Of a stretch of DNA of 9,075 nt, positions 1 to 5,341 are shown piece after piece. The stretch is from PALSA-1355 sp041499515 (lineage in GTDB: Bacteria > Planctomycetota > Planctomycetia > Pirellulales > PALSA-1355). Position 1 is the stretch's first letter; every line of letters starts with the position of its first letter. The DNA lies in the NCBI GenBank assembly GCA_041499515.1, contig JBGQKM010000244.1, positions 1 to 9,075 on the forward strand. The letters are read 5' to 3'. The notes below the pieces were generated by a model. It had not been told where the DNA came from, did not search any database, and worked only from the letters and a program-made list of their open reading frames with translations. The translations under genes were made by a program, and so were the position numbers.

Positions 1-73
1 CTCGGGGCTCCTGGCTCGGCGGACCGCGCGTGGGGCTGGGGCGGCGCTCGACCGCCGTTGGGCGACCGATGTT

Positions 74-174
74 CCGGGGGGAAACAACTGATTGTAAAAC
101 ACCCCCCCGGGCTGTCAACGCACGGCGGCGGCCCGTCGGGGGGCTTCGGCTCGGCGAAAACTGGCGAGCCCCCC
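74..174 (+). promoter_or_regulatory. G/C-tract leader with four alternating complementary arms upstream of the glmU-like gene
   Basis: There are two perfect 8-bp inverted repeats: CCGGGGGG at 74-81 with CCCCCCGG at 103-110, and GGGGGGCT at 138-145 with AGCCCCCC at 167-174. Each encloses a 21-base loop. The C-tract at 103-108 can also pair with the G-tract at 138-143, so the segments allow 1:2, 2:3 and 3:4 pairings, as in an attenuator leader. No T-run follows 174, so a standard intrinsic terminator is not shown. The surrounding stretch 1-238 has no supported gene. All three + frames are open from the window edge for some distance (stops at 89-91, 190-192 and 237-239), and the frame-2 tail could be the end of an upstream gene, but nothing recognisable is encoded. 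The role is inference; chance G/C tracts in GC-rich DNA are possible. Confidence 0.3.
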
Positions 175-238
175 TGGAATGTGACGCTTTGAATTGCGAA
201 GATGGTTGTTTTCCCCCAACCCCAGGACGACGCGTCTA

Positions 239-997
239 GTGAACCGCGCGCTTGCGGTCGTCATGGCAGCCGGCAAGGGCACTCGCATGAAGTCGGAGTT
301 GCCCAAAGTGCTCGTGCCGGTCTGCGGACGGCCCATGATCGACTACGTGCTGGACGCGCTGGAGGCGGCCGGCATCGAGCGGACGATTGTCGTCGTCGGC
401 TATCGCGCCGAGGACGTGCGCGCGGCGCTGGCGGAGCGCCGGCACGTCGCGTTTGCGCTACAGGCCGAGCAACGCGGCACCGGACACGCCGTGATGAGCG
501 CCCGCGAGCACCTGGCGAAACACGACGGGCCGGTGTTGGTGGTGGCGGGAGACTCGCCGCTGATGCAGCCCGACTCGATTCGACAATTGCTGGCCGAATT
601 CCAGCGCTCGCGCCCGGCCTGTATTCTAGGAACCGGCACGAAGGACGAACCGCAGGGCCTGGGCCGCATCGTGCGCGACGCACACGGAAAATTCACGGGA
701 ATTGTCGAGGAAAAAGACGCCTCGCCCGAACAGAAACGCATCCAAGAGGTCAATCTTAGTTGCTACGTCTTCAATAACCGCGACCTGCTGGACGCCCTGG
801 AGCGGATTCGGGCCGACAACGCACAGGGTGAGTATTATCTGACCGACTGCCCGGGCGTGCTGCTGGCGGCCGGCAAGGACGTGCGGGCGGTGAACGTTTT
901 GAAGCCGTGCGAGGCCTTGAGCATCAATAACATGGAAGAGTTGGCCACGGTCGAGGCCGTGATGCGCGAGATGGGCCTCGCCAGCGGCCCGCGATGA
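239..997 (+). CDS. glmU: Single-domain GlmU-type N-acetylglucosamine-1-phosphate uridylyltransferase
   Basis: This is a 252-residue cytoplasmic nucleotidyltransferase expected to make UDP-GlcNAc from UTP and GlcNAc-1-phosphate for peptidoglycan or LPS precursors. It follows the uridylyltransferase half of E. coli GlmU closely. The loop MAAGKGTRMKSELPKVL is at 9-25, QAEQRGTGHA at 75-84, the metal-binding GDSPL with D105 at 104-108, GLGRI at 140-144, GIVEEKDA at 154-161, N172 in the sugar pocket, NAQGEYYLTD at 194-203, and INN at 229-231. It stops after the helical segment that follows this domain, so the left-handed beta-helix acetyltransferase half is absent, and the 114 bases downstream do not encode it. 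GTG 239 is chosen because the first beta-strand begins at residue 4, AGGA lies at 224-227, and ATG 263 would cut off that strand. TTG 194 is also in frame but gives a non-conserved extension. The TAGTG overlap with a short upstream frame is probably accidental. The symbol is by homology to half the protein. Confidence 0.88.
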   Translation: MNRALAVVMAAGKGTRMKSELPKVLVPVCGRPMIDYVLDALEAAGIERTIVVVGYRAEDVRAALAERRHVAFALQAEQRGTGHAVMSAREHLAKHDGPVLVVAGDSPLMQPDSIRQLLAEFQRSRPACILGTGTKDEPQGLGRIVRDAHGKFTGIVEEKDASPEQKRIQEVNLSCYVFNNRDLLDALERIRADNAQGEYYLTDCPGVLLAAGKDVRAVNVLKPCEALSINNMEELATVEAVMREMGLASGPR

Positions 998-1111
998 GAC
1001 CATACTTGCAATACCGGGATGTGATGAGCCGCGCGAATTCATTGGTAACGAGTGCGGCGGATCGCCGTCGGCGGTCTCTCGACCGGTTGAACCATTGTTG
1101 CGACTGACGCC

Positions 1112-2056
1112 ATGAATGACCTGAAGATTTTCAGCGGCCGGGCCAACCGGGAACTGAGCAAGCGGATTTGCGACTACCTCGGCCTGCCGATGGGCGGCAT
1201 CACGATCGGCAACTTTCCCGATAGCGAGATCAGTTGCAAAGTCGAGGAGGACATCCGCGGCCGGGACGTGTTCCTGGTGCAACCGACTTGCCCGCCGGTG
1301 AACGAAAACATGATGGAGCTCTTGATCATGATCGAGAGCTGCAAGCGGGCCAGCGCCGAGCGGGTGACCGCCGTGATGCCCTACTATGGCTACGCCCGGC
1401 AAGACCGCAAGGACGAGGGCCGGGTGCCGATCACGGCCAAGCTGGTGGCCAACATCATCACGCGGGCCGGCGCCGATCGCGTGCTGGCGATGGATTTGCA
1501 CGCCGCCCAGATCCAGGGTTTTTTCGACGTGCCGGTGGATCATCTTTATGCGGCGCCGGTGCTCAACGAGTATTTTCTCGAACTGGGGCTCGATCCCAAG
1601 GACGTGGTGGTGGTCAGTCCCGACGAAGGGAGCATCAAGCGCGCCCTGGGGCATGCCGAACGATTGGGCGGAAATCTGGCGATCGTCGACAAGCGGCGGT
1701 CCGATGCGGAACACACGCAGCAAGAAAACGTGATTGGCGCGTCAGTCAAAGGCAAAATTGCCCTGATGTTCGACGACATGATCAGCACGGCCGGCTCGAT
1801 CTGCGGAGCCGCCCAGGTGCTCCACGATCGCGGAGCCAAACAAATCCACGTGGCGGCCACGCACGGCGTGTTGTGCGGCCCGGCGATCGAACGGCTCCGC
1901 AAGTCGCCGATCCACGAAGTGGTCATCACCGACACGATCCCTCTGCGGCCGGAGCAGTCGATTCCCAAGATCAAAGTGCTCAGCGTGGCCCCTCTGCTTG
2001 GGGAAGCCATCAAGCGAATCCACCGCAACGAGTCGGTCAGCCGGCTATTCGATTGA
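1112..2056 (+). CDS. prs: Ribose-phosphate pyrophosphokinase (PRPP synthetase)
   Basis: This cytoplasmic enzyme transfers diphosphate from ATP to ribose-5-phosphate, giving PRPP for purine, pyrimidine, NAD, His and Trp synthesis. It has 314 residues, normal for class I Prs, and is complete. Visible motifs are FPDSE at 35-39, the ATP-site YYGYARQDRK at 91-100, the family signature DLHAAQIQGFFDVPVD at 128-143 with H130, the catalytic flexible-loop VDKRR at 192-196 (K194, R196), and the ribose-5-phosphate loop DDMISTAGS at 221-229. The start at ATG 1112 gives the canonical N-terminus (LKIFSGRANRELS). No clear Shine-Dalgarno sequence precedes it. The gene lies 114 bases after the glmU-like gene and precedes the L25/Ctc gene, as in the Bacillus gcaD-prs-ctc order, so co-transcription with glmU is plausible. 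No convincing promoter was seen at 998-1111. Confidence 0.97.
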   Translation: MNDLKIFSGRANRELSKRICDYLGLPMGGITIGNFPDSEISCKVEEDIRGRDVFLVQPTCPPVNENMMELLIMIESCKRASAERVTAVMPYYGYARQDRKDEGRVPITAKLVANIITRAGADRVLAMDLHAAQIQGFFDVPVDHLYAAPVLNEYFLELGLDPKDVVVVSPDEGSIKRALGHAERLGGNLAIVDKRRSDAEHTQQENVIGASVKGKIALMFDDMISTAGSICGAAQVLHDRGAKQIHVAATHGVLCGPAIERLRKSPIHEVVITDTIPLRPEQSIPKIKVLSVAPLLGEAIKRIHRNESVSRLFD

Positions 2057-2132
2057 GAGCGGCCTGGGCGTCACGGCCGGACTCGTCTAACCCCGGTCAG
2101 ACCGAGGGCTTAGAATTCTGGGGTGCCTGGGC

Positions 2133-2160
2133 TTGAAAGATTGCGGTTTTCGGAGACAAT
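2133..2160 (+). promoter_or_regulatory. Candidate sigma-70-like promoter for the rplY-pth-rpsF-ssb run
   Basis: TTGAAA (2133-2138, five of six consensus bases) is separated by 16 bases from GACAAT (2155-2160, four of six). It lies in the 280-base gap between prs and rplY. If used, transcription would start near 2167 and give a leader of about 170 bases. Planctomycete promoter consensus is not certain, so this is a weak call from spacing and similarity only. Confidence 0.3.
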
Positions 2161-2268
2161 GACCGGTTTGCCCCGCTCCAGAACCACGGCCCTCGACCTG
2201 CGCTTGCGCGGGGCTCGCGGCGGCGCGATTGGGTCGGCGGGGAACCTGAGCTGGATGGAACTTAACGC

Positions 2269-2300
2269 GGCCCGGCGATGATCAGCGCGGGCCCTTTTCT
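2269..2300 (+). terminator. Terminator-like hairpin in the rplY leader
   Basis: GGCCCG (2269-2274) pairs with CGGGCC (2288-2293) around a 13-base loop. One base later follows TTTTCT (2295-2300), the best T-rich tail after a stem in this part of the window. It could end the prs transcript or, if the candidate promoter at 2133-2160 is real, act as an attenuator 36 bases before the rplY start. The stem is short and the tail imperfect, so efficient termination is not assured. Confidence 0.3.
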
Positions 2301-2336
2301 GGAAGTCGAAATAGCGGTCCGATTGAGGTTGTCTCG

Positions 2337-2963
2337 ATGGCGGAAACATTGAACGTCAAAACGCGTGGTTCGCGCGGCAAGCGAGAGGCTCGCCGGTTAC
2401 GCCGCACGGGCAGCATTCCGGCGGTCCTCTATGGGCACGGCGAAGCCAATTGCAGCCTGGAGGTTGGCGCGGTGGAAATGTCGGCAGTCGTGCGGCGCGG
2501 CGGGCGCGTGGTCGAGCTCAAGGGGGCGGTCAACGAAAAAGCCCTGATTCGCGACTTGCAGTGGGACCACTACGGCATCGAGGTGTTGCACGTCGATTTC
2601 ACGCGCGTTTCAGAGCACGAGCGGATCGAAGTCAAGGTTTCGGTTGAGTTGCGCGGACAGGCGGTGGGCGTGAAAGACGGCGGCGTGGTCGAGCACTTCG
2701 TGCACGAAGTCGAAATCGAGTGCGAGGCGCTGGCGATTCCCGATAAGCTGGAGTTGAACATCGGCGAATTGAAGATTGGCGATTCCTTGACGGCGGCCGA
2801 CGTGCGTTTGCCGCCGGGCGTGACGCTGGTCTCCGATCCGGACGCCGTGCTGGTGCATTGTGTTGAGGCCCGAGAGGAGGAAGAGGCCGGCGGACCGGCG
2901 GCCGGAGTCGCCGAACCGGAAATCATCGGGCGCAAGCCGGAGGAGGAAGAGGCCGCGGAATAA
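2337..2963 (+). CDS. rplY: 50S ribosomal protein L25, TL5/general stress protein Ctc type
   Basis: This is a 5S rRNA-binding protein of the large ribosomal subunit, 208 residues long, of the two-domain Ctc/TL5 form rather than the short E. coli L25. The N-terminal domain (about 1-91) carries the basic 5S-rRNA-contact segment RGKREARRLRRTGSIPAVLYG-like at 13-33 and the strand pair IRDLQWDHYG / IEVLHVDF at 71-88. The C-terminal beta domain (about 96-176) has the typical GGVVEH motif near 115-120 and the IPDKLELNIGELKIGDSL segment near 134-151. The tail from about 179 is very acidic (EEEE and PEEEEAAE). GAGGT at 2325-2329, seven bases before ATG 2337, supports the start. The gene is followed by pth after 48 bases, the same neighbour as ctc-spoVC in Bacillus. 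A 280-base leader with a possible promoter and hairpin suggests its own control point (inference). Confidence 0.95.
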   Translation: MAETLNVKTRGSRGKREARRLRRTGSIPAVLYGHGEANCSLEVGAVEMSAVVRRGGRVVELKGAVNEKALIRDLQWDHYGIEVLHVDFTRVSEHERIEVKVSVELRGQAVGVKDGGVVEHFVHEVEIECEALAIPDKLELNIGELKIGDSLTAADVRLPPGVTLVSDPDAVLVHCVEAREEEEAGGPAAGVAEPEIIGRKPEEEEAAE

Positions 2964-3011
2964 TCCGGCGCTGCTTGGGTCGACGACGGGATGTGAGCTT
3001 CGAGAGAGTCC

Positions 3012-3569
3012 ATGAAACTCGTCGTTGGCTTGGGGAATCCGGGGCGCAAATACGAAGGCACGCGGCACAACGTCGGCTTTCGCGTGATGGCCGAGTTGGC
3101 CAGAAAATATGGCCAAAACAAACCCAAGCAGGCCTTCCAGGGTGAAGTCGTCGAGGCCAAACTAGATTCCGAAAAAACATTGCTCTTGTGCCCGCACACG
3201 CTGATGAACTTAAGCGGCGGAAGCGTGCTGGAGGCGCGGGACTTTTATAAAATTGCGGCCGAGGACCTGCTGATCGTCAGCGACGACCTGAACCTGCCGC
3301 TGGCCAAGTTGCGGTTTCGGGCTCAGGGCTCCTCGGGCGGCCAAAAGGGATTGGAAAACATTATTCACCGCCTGGGCAGCGACCAGATCGCCCGGCTGCG
3401 AATCGGCATTGGCAGTCCCCCCGGACAGCGCGAGGCCGCTGACTTTGTACTGGGTAAATTCACGAAAGTCGAAAAACCGGAAATCGAGGAAGCGATCTGG
3501 CGCGCCGCCGATGCCATCGTCGTTTGGGCTCGTGAGGGAGTCGCGGTCTCGATGAATCGATACAATTAG
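3012..3569 (+). CDS. pth: Peptidyl-tRNA hydrolase
   Basis: This cytoplasmic esterase frees tRNA from peptidyl-tRNAs that drop off the ribosome. It has 185 residues, standard for bacterial Pth. The first signature GLGNPGRKYEGTRHNVGF occupies 6-23 and includes N9 and the catalytic H19. MNLSGGSV at 65-72 supplies N66. SDDLNLPLAKLRF at 90-102 holds the aspartate equivalent to E. coli D93 (D91). The second signature region GSSGGQKGLENIIHRLGS is at 106-123, where the usual HNG triplet is QKG, so K112 replaces the substrate-contacting Asn. RLRIGIG (128-134) and FVLGKF (145-150) are typical. ATG 3012 gives the canonical MKLVVGLGNPG start; only GAGAGAG lies just upstream, which is a weak ribosome site. 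It sits between rplY and rpsF with gaps of 48 and 26 bases, so it is almost certainly co-transcribed with them. Confidence 0.96.
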   Translation: MKLVVGLGNPGRKYEGTRHNVGFRVMAELARKYGQNKPKQAFQGEVVEAKLDSEKTLLLCPHTLMNLSGGSVLEARDFYKIAAEDLLIVSDDLNLPLAKLRFRAQGSSGGQKGLENIIHRLGSDQIARLRIGIGSPPGQREAADFVLGKFTKVEKPEIEEAIWRAADAIVVWAREGVAVSMNRYN

Positions 3570-3595
3570 ACAGGATTTCAGCAGGAGTTATCGTC

Positions 3596-4015
3596 GTGGC
3601 TGTCAACGTTTACGAAGGCATGTTCATCCTGGACTCGAATCGTTACGCGCGCGATCAGGTCGGCGTCTCGGGCCAGATTTCCGAAATGATCGAAAAACTG
3701 GGGGGCGAGATCCTGGCCAGCCGCCTGTGGGAAGAGCGACGCCTGGCCTATCCGGTCAATGGCCATCGCAAGGGCACCTATTGGCTGACCTACTTCAAGC
3801 TGGAAAGTGCTCAATTGCCGTTGCTCAACCGCCAGTGCCAATTGAGCGATAGCATCGTGCGGACCCTGTTTTTGAAGGTCGACCCGCGTATCACCGAAGT
3901 CTTGGTGAGCCATGCCCTGGCCGGCCCGGCATCGTTGCGTCGGCCCCCAGAGCCGGTGGCCGTGACGATCCCGGCGTTGGAAGAAGAAATCGAAAGCATT
4001 ATCGAAGAAGTGTAA
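3596..4015 (+). CDS. rpsF: 30S ribosomal protein S6
   Basis: This small-subunit protein normally binds the 16S rRNA platform as a dimer with S18. The product is 139 residues: YEGMFILDSN at 6-15, the helix around QISEMIEKLGGEIL (27-40), then the family core LWEERRLAYPVNGHRKGTYW at 44-63 and LTYFKLE at 64-70, and the last conserved strand IVRTLFLKVD at 87-96. A Pro-containing linker and an acidic tail (EEEIESIIEEV) finish the chain, as is common in S6. The start is GTG 3596, supported by AGGAG at 3583-3587 with an eight-base spacer. The gap after pth is 26 bases and ssb follows after 55. The usual downstream partner gene rpsR (S18) is not in this cluster. No key segment is missing. Confidence 0.95.
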   Translation: MAVNVYEGMFILDSNRYARDQVGVSGQISEMIEKLGGEILASRLWEERRLAYPVNGHRKGTYWLTYFKLESAQLPLLNRQCQLSDSIVRTLFLKVDPRITEVLVSHALAGPASLRRPPEPVAVTIPALEEEIESIIEEV

Positions 4016-4070
4016 GGCAGATCGCCCGCGACGTTCGGAAAACGGGACGTTGGGGTATGGGGGGCCAACC

Positions 4071-4520
4071 ATGGCTAGCTTCAATCGAGTGGTTCTGGTC
4101 GGCAATCTGACGCGCGATCCCGAGCTGCGCTACATTCCCAGCGGCACCGCGGTCACCGAAATCGGCCTGGCCGTGAACGACCGCCGCAAGGGCGCCAACG
4201 GAGAGTGGATCGAAGAAACGACGTTCGTCGACGTCACCCTGTGGGCCCGCACGGCCGAGATCGCCAGCGAATACTTGAACAAGGGATCGAGCGTATTGAT
4301 CGAGGGCCGATTGAAGCTCGATACCTGGGAAAAGGACGGCAAAAAAAACTCCAAACTGCGCGTGGTCGGCGAACGCTTGGTGATGCTGGGCCAGCGCGGG
4401 AGCGGGCCTGCCGGCGGAGGCGGCGGCGGACCTCGCGGCGCGGCCGCCAAGAGCGGAGCGTATGCCCCGACCCAGGACGAAGGCGAGGCCCCGCAGGTCG
4501 ACGACGATATTCCGTTTTAG
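4071..4520 (+). CDS. ssb: Single-stranded DNA-binding protein
   Basis: This is a homotetrameric OB-fold protein that coats single-stranded DNA during replication and repair and recruits partners by its C-terminal tip. It has 149 residues. The OB domain (about 1-107) begins MASFNRVVLVGNLTRDPELRY-like and contains GTAVTEIGLAVN (25-36), ETTFVDVTLWAR (49-60), ASEYLNKGSSVLIEGRL (65-81) and DTWEKDGKK (84-92). F52, W58 and W86 occupy the positions of the E. coli DNA-stacking residues W54, F60 and W88. A glycine-rich linker starts at about 110 with a run of six Gly. The last residues VDDDIPF form the intact acidic partner-binding tip. ATG 4071 is preferred; the in-frame TTG 4050 would add seven unconserved residues. 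Upstream there is only a G-rich stretch at 4057-4064, not a textbook ribosome site. It lies between rpsF and rplI and probably shares their transcript. Confidence 0.96.
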   Translation: MASFNRVVLVGNLTRDPELRYIPSGTAVTEIGLAVNDRRKGANGEWIEETTFVDVTLWARTAEIASEYLNKGSSVLIEGRLKLDTWEKDGKKNSKLRVVGERLVMLGQRGSGPAGGGGGGPRGAAAKSGAYAPTQDEGEAPQVDDDIPF

Positions 4521-4547
4521 CGCCATGCGCGGGCCGTTCTAGCGCCG

Positions 4548-4624
4548 TGCGGCGGAACACCGAACACACGCCGCAAACGTCCGGCGGATGACTGCGACGG
4601 CAAACCAGCATTTTTCGAGCTCGA
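4548..4624 (+). promoter_or_regulatory. Hairpin and ribosome-site palindrome in the ssb-rplI gap where rpsR would normally lie
   Basis: TGCGGCG (4548-4554) pairs with CGCCGCA (4569-4575) around a 14-base loop. Further on, TCGAGCTCGA (4615-4624) is a perfect 10-base palindrome whose right half overlaps the GAGGA ribosome-binding sequence (4623-4627) six bases before the rplI ATG. No T-run follows the first stem, so it is not a standard terminator. The overlap of palindrome and ribosome site could modulate rplI translation, which is inference. No S18 peptide can be read in any + frame of the 113-base gap. Confidence 0.25.
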
Positions 4625-4633
4625 GGATTCATC

Positions 4634-5173
4634 ATGGCCAGTGCCAAACCGACCAAAAAGTATACTCGCAACAAACGGCTCCCCCGCGGCAAGCACAGTG
4701 GCGTGGAGTTGCTGCTGATCCAAACCGTGGACCACGTCGGCGCGCAAGGCGACGTGGTGGAAGTGAAGCGCGGGTATGCGATGAACTACCTGCTCCCCCA
4801 GGGGTTGGCCACGATCGCCACCGACCATCACAAGCGGATGGTCGAAAAGCACCGGGCTCGCCTGCAAGAAATCCAAAACGCCCGCATGGCCGGCCTGCGC
4901 GAGCTGGCCGCGGATCTGGCCCGGCAGAGCGTCACGATCGAGGCCAACGCCAACGACGAGGGGCACTTGTACGGTTCGGTCGGCGCCCCGGAAATCGTGG
5001 CCGCGCTGAAGCGCAACGAAATCACGATCACGGCCGACCAGGTCCGGCTCAAGGGCCCGCTGAAGGAGCTGGGACTGTACACGGTCGACGTTCACTTGGG
5101 CCACGATATCGAGGCCGAACTGAAAGTCTGGGTCGTCCCCACGGTGACCGAAGAGACGCCCGAAAAAAAGTAG
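4634..5173 (+). CDS. rplI: 50S ribosomal protein L9 with N-terminal extension
   Basis: This large-subunit protein binds 23S rRNA by its N-domain and reaches outward through a long helix. The product is 179 residues. The N-domain proper starts at ELLLIQTVDHVGAQGDVVEV (25-44) and continues with the rRNA-contact motif GYAMNYLLPQGLAT (47-60). The connecting helix spans about 63-97, followed by the C-domain with VTIEANANDEGHLYGSVG (100-117) and a final strand to about 170. Two features stand out. About 23 basic residues (MASAKPTKKYTRNKRLPRG and following) precede the point where most L9 proteins begin. M50 replaces the Arg usual in the GYxRN motif. ATG 4634 has GAGGA at 4623-4627 with a six-base spacer, so the extension is supported as translated. 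dnaB follows after 168 bases. I recall similar extensions in other planctomycetes but cannot check this here. Confidence 0.94.
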   Translation: MASAKPTKKYTRNKRLPRGKHSGVELLLIQTVDHVGAQGDVVEVKRGYAMNYLLPQGLATIATDHHKRMVEKHRARLQEIQNARMAGLRELAADLARQSVTIEANANDEGHLYGSVGAPEIVAALKRNEITITADQVRLKGPLKELGLYTVDVHLGHDIEAELKVWVVPTVTEETPEKK

Positions 5174-5179
5174 CCGCGC

Positions 5180-5209
5180 TTGGCAGCGCCACCGCCAGGC
5201 CCGTACAAT
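5180..5209 (+). promoter_or_regulatory. Candidate sigma-70-like promoter for dnaB
   Basis: TTGGCA (5180-5185, five of six consensus bases), an 18-base spacer and TACAAT (5204-5209, five of six) form the best promoter-like pair in the window. It begins seven bases after the rplI stop. Transcription would start near 5216 and leave a leader of about 125 bases before the dnaB ATG. The -10 element lies inside the first unit of the tandem dyad repeat at 5199-5238, which suggests an operator (inference). Confidence 0.45.
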
Positions 5210-5238
5210 AGCGGGCAAGCCCAAACAACAGCGGGCGA
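5199..5238 (+). repeat. Tandem imperfect 20-base repeat, each unit with GCCC...GGGC dyad symmetry
   Basis: Unit 1 (5199-5218) and unit 2 (5219-5238) are directly adjacent and match at 16 of 20 bases, sharing GCCC, ACAA, and AGCGGGC. Each has inverted arms: GCCCG/CGGGC at 5199-5203 and 5212-5216, and GCCC/GGGC at 5219-5222 and 5233-5236. Unit 1 covers the -10 hexamer of the candidate dnaB promoter, and unit 2 covers the predicted initial transcribed region. This looks like a pair of operator half-sites or a small duplication. No binding protein can be named. Confidence 0.5.
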
Positions 5239-5255
5239 GTCGTCACGGCATTTCC

Positions 5256-5303
5256 GCGCTTCGGGGCAGCGCCGGCCAGGCATGTTTTTTTCGGGTCCGG
5301 CGC
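5256..5303 (+). promoter_or_regulatory. Two mutually exclusive hairpins in the dnaB leader
   Basis: GCGCT (5256-5260) can pair with AGCGC (5268-5272). GCGCCGG (5269-5275) can pair with CCGGCGC (5297-5303) around a 21-base loop that holds a run of seven T (5285-5291). The two structures share bases 5269-5272, so they cannot form together. They end 22 bases before the dnaB ribosome site. The T-run lies in the loop rather than after a stem, so this is not a standard intrinsic terminator. The regulatory role is inference. Confidence 0.2.
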
Positions 5304-5325
5304 GGGCAGGGCGTCGTGTGTCGGC

Positions 5326-5332
5326 AAGGAGG
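5326..5332 (+). promoter_or_regulatory. Strong Shine-Dalgarno sequence that sets the dnaB start
   Basis: AAGGAGG, nine bases before ATG 5342, is the strongest ribosome-binding match in the window. It settles the start among several in-frame candidates reaching back to TTG 5180. The GTG at 5336 is too close to it to be used well. Confidence 0.75.
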
Positions 5333-5341
5333 CTGGTGGAC

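Noticed and set aside
1..239. Possible end of an upstream gene (three open + frames from the window edge, one ending in TAGTG at the glmU start)
   Set aside because: No peptide is recognisable in any frame and the region is dominated by G/C tracts; it cannot be assigned from this window.
626..1723. A 365-codon - strand frame across the glmU-like gene and prs
   Set aside because: It is antisense to two clearly conserved genes and shows no family motif.
4050..4070. TTG start for ssb
   Set aside because: It would add seven unconserved residues before the canonical MASFNRVVLVGNL start at 4071.
5180..5341. N-terminal extension of DnaB from TTG 5180
   Set aside because: The extra 54 residues are not DnaB-like and the region holds promoter-like and repeat sequences; AAGGAGG before ATG 5342 fixes the start.
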